64,000 nucleotides of DNA, taken from positions 62,001 to 126,000 of the forward strand of contig NZ_QYUR01000002.1 of assembly GCF_003596405.1 (NCBI RefSeq), given 5' to 3'. The position numbers were made by a program, and so were the translations under genes. Under the pieces are notes generated by a model, which was not told the DNA's origin, made no database searches, and worked only from the letters and a program-made list of their open reading frames with translations. Below, one piece after another: positions 7,597 through 16,601 of this stretch (position 1 is the stretch's first letter; each line of letters starts with the position of its first letter). Origin of the DNA: Pseudomonas cavernicola. GTDB taxonomy: Bacteria; Pseudomonadota; Gammaproteobacteria; Pseudomonadales; Pseudomonadaceae.

Positions 7597-8601
7597 ATGC
7601 TTACCGCGCAGTCCGCCCCCCTGAAACGAGTCAGCATTCTCGCCACTGAAGGCGTGTTCGCCTCCACCTTGATGCAGGCAAAAGACTTCTTCCACATGGC
7701 CAGCCTACGCTACGGCAGACAACAGGGGCTGGGCCTGACACCTGCGTTCGAGATTCGACTGGTCAGCCCCGACGGCCAGCCGGTACGTAGTTTCAGCGAT
7801 GTCATCATGCCCGTGGATGGCGCGCTGGAGCCGGCCGACGTAATCATTCTCCCCGCCTGCTGGGGCGACTTCGATGCTCTCTGCAGCCGCCATCCGCAAG
7901 TCCTGAGCTGGCTTCGTAGCCAACACGCCGCCGGCACCGTGCTCTGCGGCGAAGCCATGGGCGTGTTCTGGATCGCCCAAGCTGGCCTGCTCGACGGCAA
8001 AGAAGCAACCACCTACTGGCGCTTCTTCCGCGAGTTCGCCGAGCGCTTCCCCAAGGTGCTACTGAATCAGGAAAAGCACCTGTCAGATGCCGACAACCTT
8101 TACTGCGCCGGCGGCACCACCTCCGCCTGCGACCTGTACATTTACCTGATCGAGCGCTTTTGCGGCGCAAGCGTCGCGCAGGGCGTGGCCCGCGACATCC
8201 TCTATGAAGTGCAACGCAACTACACGCCTGGGCGGATTGGCTTCGGCGGCCAGAAGCTGCACCAGGACGTGACCATCCTACAAATCCAGCAGTGGCTGGA
8301 AGAACACTTCGCCGATAAGTTTCGCTTTGAGGATGTGGCGCGCGAGCACGGCATGAGCATTCGCAACTTTATGCGACGCTTCCAGGCCGCCACTGGCGAC
8401 AAACCGCTGCATTACCTGCAACGGTTACGGATCGAAACAGCCAAAGGCCTGCTCAGCGCCACTCGCAAGAGCATCAAAACCATCAGTTACGAGGTCGGCT
8501 ACGACGACGCCAGCTTCTTTGCCCGGCTGTTCCGTCAGCACACAGAACTGTCGCCCAACCAATACCGTCGCCAGTTCCAGCACAAGGACAGCCATTCCTA
8601 G
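7597..8601 (+). CDS. GlxA-family transcriptional regulator (DJ-1/PfpI plus AraC HTH)
   Basis: This is a 334-residue regulator with a DJ-1/PfpI-like amidotransferase-fold sensor domain at about residues 10-175, with a nucleophile-elbow-like LCGEAMGVF segment. An AraC-type double helix-turn-helix follows at about 225-325 (FEDVAREHGMSIRNFMRRF, then KSIKTISYEVGYDDASFFARLFRQ). Members of this family in Pseudomonas control amine, carnitine and amino-acid catabolism; the ligand here is unknown. It is divergent from an acyl-CoA dehydrogenase, its most likely target. The start is preceded by an A-rich motif rather than a clear ribosome-binding site. Confidence 0.88.
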   Translation: MLTAQSAPLKRVSILATEGVFASTLMQAKDFFHMASLRYGRQQGLGLTPAFEIRLVSPDGQPVRSFSDVIMPVDGALEPADVIILPACWGDFDALCSRHPQVLSWLRSQHAAGTVLCGEAMGVFWIAQAGLLDGKEATTYWRFFREFAERFPKVLLNQEKHLSDADNLYCAGGTTSACDLYIYLIERFCGASVAQGVARDILYEVQRNYTPGRIGFGGQKLHQDVTILQIQQWLEEHFADKFRFEDVAREHGMSIRNFMRRFQAATGDKPLHYLQRLRIETAKGLLSATRKSIKTISYEVGYDDASFFARLFRQHTELSPNQYRRQFQHKDSHS

Positions 8602-8689
8602 GATGGGGGTTGGTCGCCAGCCTCCGCGACCTATGATCGGTGCATCCCGTTGCGGGAACCTTTAGTCATAACAAAAACAGGTCATTGCC

Positions 8690-9655
8690 ATGCGCCGCTA
8701 TCTACTTGCCTTCCTCGCCATCTGCAGCCTCAGTGCTGTGGCGGACGACAACTGGAAACCCTTCCCCTACGAGCAAAGCGCCTTCGACTACTCGGGCGAC
8801 AAACTGCGCCAAGCCTGGCCGCAGCTGACCCGTGGTTTTGGGGCCAACTATCCGTTCCCGGACGCCGACTGGGTGGTGACCATGGCCACCACCTATCCGA
8901 AAGCACTGGAGATGACCGTAACTGGCAACACCGGCTTCACCGGCAAACCGGAAGAGGCCGAGATTTATGCCAGCAAGCTGCAAGAAGTTTGGCGCCTGAT
9001 GTTCCGCGGTGATTTTGCCGAAGCGAAAAAACAGGGTCTGGCGCTCGGCGTCGGCGGGCAAATCCCAGCGATGTTTGCCCAAGTGGTTTACGCCACGTTC
9101 CTGGTGCCAAACCAGGAGGAGAAACACCATCTACTGGAAGAAGTGATCGACTACACCGACAAAGCCGGCAGCCTGGTACAGGCCGACACTGTCGCCATGT
9201 TCGGCCGCATCTATGCCAAGGCGCGCCTAGGCGAAGAACTGCCGGTTCCGGTGGTGCTGAAACGCGGCTACACCAGCCAGATTCCCAAGGAGCTGGATGC
9301 CCTACTGGCCAAGCAGCCGCAACAACCCTTCGCCCTCGCCCTGTATGGCGGCTATGAAGCCGGGGTGATCCGCAAGGTCGGCAAACTGGTGGGCAAGATG
9401 ACTTACGGGGTCAGCGCAGACAAAATGGAAACCTACTTCGCCCGCTCCTTCAAAGGGTCCGACAACCTACCGATCGGTCACTACGAATACGCCAACGCAC
9501 TGAGCTACGTGTATGGCGACGATGAGGAGCAGAAGGCCATCGAGCACCTCAAACGTGCCGTGGCGATCAAGCCGATCAATGCCATGGAAGCGCTGGAAAT
9601 AGCGCACGCCAAGCAACTACTGAAGCAATACGAACAGAAGCTCGCGCAAAACTAA
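8690..9655 (+). CDS. Periplasmic protein of unknown function with TPR-like C-terminus
   Basis: I do not recognise a named family. The 321-residue protein starts with a short signal peptide (MRRYLLAFLAICSLSAVA) and is otherwise soluble, so it is probably periplasmic. The middle has helical segments. The end (residues 270-321) resembles a tetratricopeptide repeat, with a YANALSYVYGDDEEQKAIEHL segment followed by a helix-rich tail. An A-rich stretch (AACAAAAAC, 8670-8678) precedes the start. It is monocistronic: the regulator gene lies upstream and a strong bidirectional terminator follows. A homologue appears to occupy the same place in other Pseudomonas. Confidence 0.75.
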   Translation: MRRYLLAFLAICSLSAVADDNWKPFPYEQSAFDYSGDKLRQAWPQLTRGFGANYPFPDADWVVTMATTYPKALEMTVTGNTGFTGKPEEAEIYASKLQEVWRLMFRGDFAEAKKQGLALGVGGQIPAMFAQVVYATFLVPNQEEKHHLLEEVIDYTDKAGSLVQADTVAMFGRIYAKARLGEELPVPVVLKRGYTSQIPKELDALLAKQPQQPFALALYGGYEAGVIRKVGKLVGKMTYGVSADKMETYFARSFKGSDNLPIGHYEYANALSYVYGDDEEQKAIEHLKRAVAIKPINAMEALEIAHAKQLLKQYEQKLAQN

Positions 9656-9667
9656 ACCCTACCGAAA

Positions 9668-9699
9668 CAAAAAAGGCTGCCAATTGGCAGCCTTTTTTA
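9668..9699. terminator. Bidirectional terminator between the 8690 gene and zapE
   Basis: AAAAGGCTGCC and GGCAGCCTTTT form a perfect stem around an AATT loop, with A and T runs on the two sides. It separates two convergent genes and can serve both. Confidence 0.9.
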
Positions 9700-9711
9700 T
9701 CAGCACGCACC

Positions 9712-10806
9712 TTAGGGTTTGTGCGCCCGCGAGAGGAACTCGTGGGACTGCATTTCCAACAGGCGACTAAGAGTGCGCTGGAACTCGAAGTTCAGCCGGC
9801 CGCCGCTGTACAGATCCTTCAACTCGACTTCAGCCGAGAGGATCAGCTTGACGTTGCGGTCGTAGAACTCATCGACCAGGTTGATGAAGCGCCGCGCCAG
9901 GTCATCCTCGTTCACGCCCATCTGCTCGACGTTGGAGATCAGCACCGCGTGGAAAATCTTCGCCAGTTCGATGTAGTCGTTCTGGCTCCGTGGGCCATCG
10001 CACAGCTCGCGGAAGTCGAACCAGGCGACGTCCTCGCACACCTTGCGCGAGCGGATTTCCCGGTTTTCGATCATCAGCACTTCATTCAGCTGGACCTGCA
10101 CGCAGTCCGGCACCAAGCTGACAAAGCTCTTGTTCAGGCTGAGCTCGGCGCCCTCGTTGAGCGGCCAATAGTACAACTCAGCCTGTTCAAGGGCGCGCAG
10201 ACGGTAGTCGACGCCGCTGTCGACGTTGACGATGGTGGTGTGCTCTTTCAGCAGGGCAATCGCCGGCAGGAAGCGCGCGCGCTGCAGACCATCCTTGTAC
10301 AGACCGTCCGGCACGATATTCGAGGTCGCCACCAAGCTGACACCGTTCTTGAACAGTTCATCGAGCAAGGTCGCCAGGATCATCGCGTCGGTGATATCGG
10401 AGACGAAGAATTCGTCGAAGCAGATCACCCGCGTTTCCGCAGCAAAGCGCTTGGCGATCAGCGGCAACGGGTTTTTCTCCCCGCTCAGGGTGGTCAGCTC
10501 TTCATGCACGCGCTTCATAAAGCGGTGGAAGTGCGTGCGAGTTTTCTGTTTGAACGGCAATGCATCGAAGAAGGTATCGACCAGATAGGTCTTGCCGCGG
10601 CCGACACCGCCCCAGAAATACAGCCCCTTTACCGGCCCCTGCGACTTCTTGCCAAGCAGCTTGCCGAATAATCCTGGCTTGCTCTTCTCGCTGGCAACCA
10701 GGTCGTCGTAGAGCCGCTGCAGATGGCGCACGGCCGTTTCCTGCGCCGCATCATGGAAGAAGTCGGGACGCTTCAGGTCCGCCTGGTATCGCTCGAGGGG
10801 AGTCAT
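9712..10806 (-). CDS. zapE: Cell division protein ZapE (AFG1-like ATPase)
   Basis: ZapE is a peripheral ATPase that joins the Z-ring during constriction and destabilises FtsZ polymers. The 364-residue protein belongs to the AFG1 family. The Walker A motif is GGVGRGKT (66-73), Walker B is in VICFDEFFVSD (about 132-142), and LLATLLDELF and VATSN-like sensor segments follow. Its start (MTPLERYQADLKRP) matches family N-termini, although no clear ribosome-binding site precedes it. The trpS terminator ends only about 20 bases upstream, so it may depend on read-through or on a weak promoter overlapping that region. Confidence 0.93.
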   Translation of the reverse strand: MTPLERYQADLKRPDFFHDAAQETAVRHLQRLYDDLVASEKSKPGLFGKLLGKKSQGPVKGLYFWGGVGRGKTYLVDTFFDALPFKQKTRTHFHRFMKRVHEELTTLSGEKNPLPLIAKRFAAETRVICFDEFFVSDITDAMILATLLDELFKNGVSLVATSNIVPDGLYKDGLQRARFLPAIALLKEHTTIVNVDSGVDYRLRALEQAELYYWPLNEGAELSLNKSFVSLVPDCVQVQLNEVLMIENREIRSRKVCEDVAWFDFRELCDGPRSQNDYIELAKIFHAVLISNVEQMGVNEDDLARRFINLVDEFYDRNVKLILSAEVELKDLYSGGRLNFEFQRTLSRLLEMQSHEFLSRAHKP

Positions 10807-10824
10807 AATCGGTAGCTAGGCAAC

Positions 10825-10860
10825 AAAAAACGGGGTCGCCACTTTAGCGGCGACCCCGTT
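10825..10860 (-). terminator. Terminator after trpS
   Basis: CGGGGTCGCC (10831-10840) and GGCGACCCCG (10849-10858) form a perfect 10-bp stem. On the minus strand it is followed by a run of six T. It ends the hydrolase-trpS transcript. Confidence 0.85.
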
Positions 10861-10902
10861 GCTTGGCAATCGGGGCGCGTCTGCAGACCCACACCCTCCG
10901 AC

Positions 10903-10994
10903 CGTAGGCTGGTGTGGAGCGAAGCGAAACCCAGCGCTTTTGAGATCAGCGTATCGCTGGGTTTCGGCAAAAATCCGCCTCTACCCAGCCTACG
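10903..10994. repeat. TAGGCTGG-type palindromic repeat overlapping the trpS stop
   Basis: Two inverted copies are present: CGTAGGCTGG through GAAACCCAGCG on the left, and CGCTGGGTTTCGG through CTACCCAGCCTACG on the right. The right copy reaches into trpS and contains its TAG stop (10990-10992). A close relative of the right copy lies at 58358-58400. Confidence 0.65.
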
Positions 10995-12336
10995 CGATCG
11001 GCGCCAGAGCCTCGCGCAGACGCTGCATAGCGGCCTCGCAAGCAGTGGAGTCGGCAAACACCGGGCTTTCGCCGATGTTTTCACCGTCCAGCCAGAGAGT
11101 GAAACCTTCGCCCTGCACACGCAGATCCAGCGCGCTTCCGTCCTGCAAGCGCTTGCTGACCTGCCCTGCCGATTTGCCATCGGCAAAGCGCTTGGAGAGC
11201 AGCAATTGTTCTCCATCGGCGGCCAACAAGCGGAAGCGGAAGCCCCCATCGTCATCACGGAAGCTGACGAAGTGAGCACCTTTAGCGGCTTTCTTCTTGC
11301 TGCCTTCACTGACCTGCAAGTCGCTGCGGAAGGAGCGCAGGCCAACGGCTTCACGCAACTCGCCGAGAAATGGGGTGGCCGTCTTGCGTGCCTTCGCGGC
11401 ACCGGCAAGGAGGATGTCTTCCAGGTCGGCCGGCCTTTCGATCAGCGCGTGGTAACGCTCGCGCGCCTCGCCCAGTTCATTGTCGAGCAGTTGGAACAGG
11501 CGCTGTTTGGCTTCTCCCCAGGCCAGACCGCCGAGCAGCTCGGCACGGAACTCAGCCTGCTGCGCTGGAGTGGCGAAAGCCTGATAGAGGGTGAACAGGT
11601 GCGAGTTATCTGGATCTTTCGCCTCACCCGGCGCACGGGAGTCGGTGATGATGCGCGAGATCGCATCCTTCAACTGCTTGGCGCTGCCAAACAACGGGAT
11701 GGTGTTGTCGTAGCTTTTCGACATCTTGCGCCCGTCGAGGCCCGGCAGGGTGGCCACGCTTTCCTCGATCAAGGCTTGCGGCATGACGAAGAACTCTTTG
11801 CCTTGGCCGAACAGATGATTGAAGCGCTGGCCGATATCGCGGGCCATTTCCACGTGCTGGATCTGATCACGACCGACCGGCACCTTATGTGCGTTGAACA
11901 TCAGGATGTCCGCGGCCATCAGCACCGGGTAGCTGTAGAGGCCCATGCTCACGCCCGCATCCGGGTCTTCGCCGGTTTCGATGTTCTTATCCACCGAGGC
12001 CTTGTAGGCATGCGCACGATTGAGCAGGCCCTTGGCCGTCACGCAGGTCAGCAGCCAGGTCAGCTCGGGGACTTCCGGGATGTCGGACTGGCGGTAGAAG
12101 GTCACCCGCTCGGTATCCAGACCACAGGCCAGCCAAGTGGCGGCGATCTCAAGACGCGAGCGCTGGATGCGCAGCGGCTCGTCGCACTTGATCAGCGCGT
12201 GGTAGTCGGCGAGGAAATAGAAGGAGTCCACATCGGCGGCACGGCTGGCGACGATCGCCGGGCGGATGGCCCCCGCATAGTTACCGAGGTGTGGCGTGCC
12301 GGTGGTGGTGATACCGGTCAGGATACGAGTGGTCAT
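10990..12336 (-). CDS. trpS: Tryptophanyl-tRNA synthetase with C-terminal DUF1508-like extension
   Basis: This class I synthetase charges tRNA-Trp. Its catalytic part has the HIGH-equivalent TPHLGN (14-19) and KMSKS (204-208). The protein is 448 residues, about 100 longer than E. coli TrpRS. After a Lys/Ala-rich linker, residues 355-448 contain [19 protein letters not shown] and then [13 protein letters not shown], which resemble two halves of a DUF1508/YegP-type domain. The long form is normal in Pseudomonas as I recall; the extension's role is unknown. It follows a small hydrolase gene by 24 bases. Its stop codon lies in an intergenic repeat. Confidence 0.95.
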   Translation of the reverse strand: MTTRILTGITTTGTPHLGNYAGAIRPAIVASRAADVDSFYFLADYHALIKCDEPLRIQRSRLEIAATWLACGLDTERVTFYRQSDIPEVPELTWLLTCVTAKGLLNRAHAYKASVDKNIETGEDPDAGVSMGLYSYPVLMAADILMFNAHKVPVGRDQIQHVEMARDIGQRFNHLFGQGKEFFVMPQALIEESVATLPGLDGRKMSKSYDNTIPLFGSAKQLKDAISRIITDSRAPGEAKDPDNSHLFTLYQAFATPAQQAEFRAELLGGLAWGEAKQRLFQLLDNELGEARERYHALIERPADLEDILLAGAAKARKTATPFLGELREAVGLRSFRSDLQVSEGSKKKAAKGAHFVSFRDDDGGFRFRLLAADGEQLLLSKRFADGKSAGQVSKRLQDGSALDLRVQGEGFTLWLDGENIGESPVFADSTACEAAMQRLREALAPIA

Positions 12337-12360
12337 GGGTTATCGCTTATCAGGCTGCAG

Positions 12361-12996
12361 TCAGTTCGAAAGACGCGGCAAGATCAGATCCTTCAGTTCA
12401 GTCAGCTTGCCGTGAAAAAAGTGCCCGCATTCTGCCACTTTCAGCAGCTCATGGGCACGTTCCAGGGATTCGGACCAAGCGAATACCGCTGCCGGGCTGA
12501 TCACTTCGTCGTTTTCCGGCTGAATTACCGTCAAAGTGCACTGCTGGGGAAAGGCATCATCAGCGCCGAGTCGTGTTACCGCGGGGGCCACCATGAACAG
12601 CTTTTCCAGCTCAACGTCCTTGGCCTCAAGACGCGCAGCCAGAGATGCCGCGACGTAGCCGCCAAAGGAAAAACCGAACACACTCAGCGGCAGCTCTGGA
12701 TGCTGGGCCAGCAGCCAATTCGCGGCGGCCTCGGCATCATCGACTTCACCGGTCGCCATATCGTGCGCGCCGGCGCTCGCGCCGACACCTCGATAGTTGA
12801 AACGCAAGGTAGCGAAACCCGCATCGCGAGCGGTGCGTTGCAAGGTAGAGACCACCTTGTTCAGCATCGTGCCGCCCTGTACCGGGTTGGGATGGCAAAT
12901 CAGCGCCAGGCCACGGGCTTCGGGCAGGTCAAGATAAAGCGCTTCCAGTTGGCCACTGGGGCCAGCGAGCAATAGAGAAACTTCACGAGTGGACAA
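12361..12996 (-). CDS. Small alpha/beta hydrolase (TTG start likely)
   Basis: This is an alpha/beta-hydrolase of the short family found next to trpS in Pseudomonas; the substrate is unknown. In the 211-residue version the nucleophile elbow is GFSFGG (108-113, S110). An HPNPVQGGTM segment (35-44) marks the oxyanion region, and the C-terminal ECGHFFHGKL supplies the catalytic His. I place the start at a TTG (12996) because GGAG lies 8 bases upstream and MSTREVSLLLAG resembles a family N-terminus. A GTG at 13050 would add 18 residues without a good ribosome-binding site. It is probably co-transcribed with trpS. Confidence 0.82.
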   Translation of the reverse strand: MSTREVSLLLAGPSGQLEALYLDLPEARGLALICHPNPVQGGTMLNKVVSTLQRTARDAGFATLRFNYRGVGASAGAHDMATGEVDDAEAAANWLLAQHPELPLSVFGFSFGGYVAASLAARLEAKDVELEKLFMVAPAVTRLGADDAFPQQCTLTVIQPENDEVISPAAVFAWSESLERAHELLKVAECGHFFHGKLTELKDLILPRLSN

Positions 12997-13123
12997 CGGG
13001 GAACTCCGTGACCCCGGACAGGGTCGACACGTCTTGGTTAAGCACAACACGGCATGCGTCGCGCTATACAGCGCAGGTTAGAGCCGTTAACGTAAAGCAA
13101 AGCCGTTTATAGAGGAAGGACTC

Positions 13124-13558
13124 GTGGAACAGACGCTCTTGGCCTGGTTACTACCAGCACTCGCCCTGCTCGCTGGCATCACCATCGGTTTCCTGGTGGC
13201 TCGGCTGGTTCCCAATGCCGCGCCCAGCCGCACACAGCGGCAACTGGATGAAATCCAGGAACGCTTCGACAGTTATCAAAGCGAGGTCGTGACTCACTTC
13301 AACACCACCGCCAACCTGGTGAAGAAACTCACTCAGAGTTATCAGGAAGTGCAGGAACACCTGTCGGAGGGCGCAAACCGTCTGGCCCTCGACGAGTTGA
13401 CGCGCCAGCGCCTGCTCGCAGCCCTGCACAGCGACGAGCAGCCGGGCTCGCGCGAACGCCTGACCCCACCGAAAAGCGCCGAAGTCCCGAAAGACTACGC
13501 GCCCAAGGCGGCCGACGCTCCGGGCACGCTAGACGCGACCTTCGGCTTGAAGAAGTAA
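13124..13558 (+). CDS. zapG: YhcB/ZapG-like membrane protein (DUF1043)
   Basis: This is a small inner-membrane protein tied to cell division and envelope synthesis; in E. coli YhcB/ZapG interacts with divisome and elongasome parts. The 144-residue protein has one N-terminal membrane helix (about residues 7-27). A coiled coil follows (about 35-110, starting TQRQLDEIQERFDSYQSEV), then a low-complexity Pro/Ala tail ending DATFGLKK. It starts with GTG behind an AGGAAGGA ribosome-binding site. It is divergent from the hydrolase-trpS pair and is closed by a bidirectional terminator. Confidence 0.85.
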   Translation: MEQTLLAWLLPALALLAGITIGFLVARLVPNAAPSRTQRQLDEIQERFDSYQSEVVTHFNTTANLVKKLTQSYQEVQEHLSEGANRLALDELTRQRLLAALHSDEQPGSRERLTPPKSAEVPKDYAPKAADAPGTLDATFGLKK

Positions 13559-13607
13559 GTCGCAGCCGACATCACCAAAACGATGACCCTGCTGGTCAGT
13601 CCAGCAA

Positions 13608-13638
13608 TAAAAAGCCCCGCCTGAGCGGGGCTTTTTAT
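13608..13638. terminator. Bidirectional terminator between zapG and cysNC
   Basis: AAAAAGCCCCGC and GCGGGGCTTTTT form a perfect stem around a short CTGA loop between two convergent genes. T-runs are present in both directions. Confidence 0.9.
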
Positions 13639-13649
13639 TGGGCGGGCGA

Positions 13650-15548
13650 TTAGATCGCGCCGCGACTGCGCAACAGGTCGAGCACCAGTTTGACGCCCTC
13701 GTCCAGCGAAACGCTCTGCGTATCGACTACCAGGTCGGCATTCAGCGGCACATCGTAAGGAAAGGACTCGCCGGGAATGTTGTCGCCAGCGGCGGCATAC
13801 AGGCCTTGCGGGTCACGCTCACGACACGCCTGCGGCGAGGCCTGCACATAAACGGTGATCAAGCGCTCAGCGCCGATCAGCGCCTTGGCCTGTTCGCGAC
13901 CTTCCGCATCCGGCGCCACGAACGCCGCCAGGGTAAGCAAGCCGGCCTCGTTGAACTGCCGCGCCACATGGGCAGCACGCCGCCAGTTCTCGGTACGCCC
14001 GGCGCGATCCTGCGGCAAGCCTTTGTTCAGATCGTGGCGCAGATTCTGGCCATCCAGCACATAAACCGCGCGGCCCATATCGAACAGCTTGCGCTCTACG
14101 GCGTAGGCCAAGGTGCTCTTGCCAGCGCCAGACAGGCCACTGAACAGCACGGTAGCCGGCTGTTGGCCGAAGCGTGCGGCGCGCTCTTCGGTGGCCACAT
14201 GTGCCAGCTTGCCGTGATGGCTGCTGCCTTGAATATTCAGCGGCTCGGCGATGATCATGCCGGCGCCGACGGTGCCGTTAGTCAGACGGTCGACGATGAT
14301 GAACGCGCCCGTGGTGCGGTTGCGCTCGTAGCCATCGAGGGCGATCGGCGCATCCAGGCTGACCTTGACCTTGGCGATCTCGTTCAGCTGCAGGCTGCTC
14401 GCCGCTCCCTCTTCCAGGGTGTTCACATCGACCTTGTGGACGATGCTGGCAATCGAGCCCGGCACGTAGCTGGTGGCGCGTTTGATGTCGTACTTCTTGC
14501 CCGGCAGCATCGGCTCTTCCGCCATCCACACCAGCATGGCCTCGAAGCTATCGGTGACCCGCGGTTGGTTATCGGCATGCACCAACAGGTCGCCACGGGA
14601 GATGTCGATTTCGTCTTCCATGGTCAGGGTCACAGCCTGACCGGGACCGGCCTGTTCCAGCTCGCCCTCGAAAGTGACGATGGACTTGACCCGACTGCTC
14701 TTGCCCGACGGCAGCACAACGACTTCGTCGCCCTTGTGCACGATGCCGCTGGCCAGGGTACCGGCGAAGCCACGGAAGTTCAGGTTCGGACGGTTGACGT
14801 ACTGCACCGGGAAACGCATGTCGGTGAAGTTGCGATCACCGGCGACTTCCACGGTTTCGAGAATTTCCATCAGCGACTGGCCGGTGTACCACGGCGAGCG
14901 TTCGCTTTTGTTGACTACGTTATCGCCCTTCAGCGCCGACATCGGCACAAAGTGGAGCGTGGTCGGGTTGAGCTTGATGCGGTCGGCGAACTGCAGGTAG
15001 TCGGCTTTGATCGCCTCGAAAACGCCCTGATCGAAATCCTTCAGGTCCATTTTGTTGATCGCCACGACTATGTGCTTGATGCCGAGCAAGGAGGCGATAT
15101 AGCTGTGACGACGAGTCTGGGTCTGCACGCCGTAGCGCGCATCGACGAGGATGATCGCCAGGTCGCAGGTCGAGGCGCCGGTCGCCATGTTGCGCGTGTA
15201 CTGCTCATGGCCAGGGGTATCGGCGATGATGAACTTACGCTTGGCGGTGGAGAAATAGCGGTAGGCCACATCGATGGTGATGCCCTGCTCCCGCTCGGCC
15301 TGCAGGCCGTCGACCAACAGCGCCAGGTCGATATCGTCACCGGTGGTGCCGACTTTCTTCGAGTCGCGGGTGATGGCTTCCAGGTGGTCTTCGTAGATCA
15401 TCTTGGAGTCGTGCAGCAGGCGCCCGATCAGGGTGCTCTTACCATCGTCGACGTTGCCGCAGGTGAGGAAGCGCAGCAGCTCTTTACGTTCGTGCTGGGC
15501 CAGGTAGGCGAGGATGTCCTCGCTGATCAAATCGGACTGGTGCGACAT
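13650..15548 (-). CDS. cysNC: Bifunctional sulfate adenylyltransferase subunit 1 / APS kinase (CysNC)
   Basis: This is a fusion of the GTPase subunit of ATP sulfurylase (CysN) with adenylylsulfate kinase (CysC). It converts sulfate through APS to PAPS. The 632-residue protein has an N-terminal GTPase with GNVDDGKS (31-38), DTPGHE and NKMD. Translation-factor-like beta-barrels follow, and then the kinase with GLSGAGKST (471-479) and [13 protein letters not shown]. The fusion is typical of Pseudomonas. It follows cysD by one base and ends at the terminator shared with zapG. Confidence 0.96.
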   Translation of the reverse strand: MSHQSDLISEDILAYLAQHERKELLRFLTCGNVDDGKSTLIGRLLHDSKMIYEDHLEAITRDSKKVGTTGDDIDLALLVDGLQAEREQGITIDVAYRYFSTAKRKFIIADTPGHEQYTRNMATGASTCDLAIILVDARYGVQTQTRRHSYIASLLGIKHIVVAINKMDLKDFDQGVFEAIKADYLQFADRIKLNPTTLHFVPMSALKGDNVVNKSERSPWYTGQSLMEILETVEVAGDRNFTDMRFPVQYVNRPNLNFRGFAGTLASGIVHKGDEVVVLPSGKSSRVKSIVTFEGELEQAGPGQAVTLTMEDEIDISRGDLLVHADNQPRVTDSFEAMLVWMAEEPMLPGKKYDIKRATSYVPGSIASIVHKVDVNTLEEGAASSLQLNEIAKVKVSLDAPIALDGYERNRTTGAFIIVDRLTNGTVGAGMIIAEPLNIQGSSHHGKLAHVATEERAARFGQQPATVLFSGLSGAGKSTLAYAVERKLFDMGRAVYVLDGQNLRHDLNKGLPQDRAGRTENWRRAAHVARQFNEAGLLTLAAFVAPDAEGREQAKALIGAERLITVYVQASPQACRERDPQGLYAAAGDNIPGESFPYDVPLNADLVVDTQSVSLDEGVKLVLDLLRSRGAI

Positions 15549-15549
15549 C

Positions 15550-16467
15550 TTAAAAGTACCCCTGACGTTTCTTGTCTTCCATCGAACCCGCTTGGTCGTG
15601 ATCGATCACGCGACCTTGGCGCTCGGATGTTCGGGTCAGGAGCATTTCCTGGATGATGTCAGTCAGGGTGGTGGCTTCGGACTCCACCGCGCCGGTCAGC
15701 GGGTAGCAGCCGAGGGTGCGGAAGCGCACTTTCTTCTTCACGATGCGGGCTTTGTCCTCGTCACTCAGGTGCTCGAGGATGCGCTCGTCGTCGATCATGA
15801 TCAGCGTGCCGTTCTTCTCGATCACGTCGCGCTCGGCGGCGAAGTACAGCGGCACGATGGGGATGCCTTCGAGGTAGATGTATTGCCAGATGTCCAGCTC
15901 CGTCCAGTTGGACAGCGGGAACACCCGAATCGACTCACCCTTGTTGACTTTGCCGTTATAGACGTTCCACAGCTCGGGGCGCTGGTTCTTTGGGTCCCAA
16001 CGATGCTTGCTGTCACGGAAGGAATACACGCGTTCCTTGGCGCGCGACTTCTCTTCATCACGGCGAGCACCACCAAAGGCAGCATCGAAGCCGTACTTAT
16101 CCAGAGCCTGCTTGAGGCCCTCGGTTTTCATGATGTCGGTGTGCTTGGCACTGCCATGGGTGAAGGGGTTGATGCCCTGCGCCACGCCTTCCGGGTTGAC
16201 GTGTACCAGCAGGTCCAGGCCCAGCTCTGCGACCATCTTGTCGCGGAACGAGTACATCTCCTGGAACTTCCACTGGGTATCCACGTGCATGACCGGGAAC
16301 GGTAGCTTGCCGGGAAAGAACGCCTTGCGTGCAAGGTGCAGCATGACGGCGGAATCTTTACCGATGGAGTACAGCATCACCGGGTTGTCGAACTCGGCGG
16401 CTACCTCGCGGATGATGTGGATGCTTTCCGCCTCCAGCTGTTTCAGATGCGTCAATTTATCGAGCAT
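15550..16467 (-). CDS. cysD: Sulfate adenylyltransferase subunit 2
   Basis: CysD is the catalytic subunit of ATP sulfurylase, making APS from ATP and sulfate with the GTPase CysN. The 305-residue protein has the PP-loop motif [13 protein letters not shown] (34-46) and the conserved [13 protein letters not shown] and [14 protein letters not shown] segments. It heads the cysD-cysNC operon. In the 134-base gap upstream I see a possible -10 (TAAAGT on the minus strand near 16525) but no confident -35 or CysB site. Confidence 0.96.
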   Translation of the reverse strand: MLDKLTHLKQLEAESIHIIREVAAEFDNPVMLYSIGKDSAVMLHLARKAFFPGKLPFPVMHVDTQWKFQEMYSFRDKMVAELGLDLLVHVNPEGVAQGINPFTHGSAKHTDIMKTEGLKQALDKYGFDAAFGGARRDEEKSRAKERVYSFRDSKHRWDPKNQRPELWNVYNGKVNKGESIRVFPLSNWTELDIWQYIYLEGIPIVPLYFAAERDVIEKNGTLIMIDDERILEHLSDEDKARIVKKKVRFRTLGCYPLTGAVESEATTLTDIIQEMLLTRTSERQGRVIDHDQAGSMEDKKRQGYF

Positions 16468-16601
16468 GGCTACTCACGGCTTTCTCTCTGGGGAGAGCTT
16501 ATTGGACGGCCTACGGGCCGTGGACGAAGGGCGCACTTTAGCACAGCACCCTATTCTAATCAGGCGTCCACTTAGACCTAAACGATCTAGTTATATGCCG
16601 C

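Noticed and set aside
6310..7695. Longer acyl-CoA dehydrogenase with 83 extra N-terminal residues
   Set aside because: The extension overlaps the divergent regulator gene, and family N-termini begin at the internal Met at 7446.
10912..12975. Long plus-strand open frame (687 codons) opposite trpS and the hydrolase
   Set aside because: It is antisense to two well-recognised genes, with composition explained by high-GC codon bias and no family resemblance.
13638..15656. Long plus-strand open frame (672 codons) opposite cysNC
   Set aside because: Antisense shadow of cysNC, rich in His/Gln/Asp/Gly as expected from the opposite strand of a GC-rich gene.
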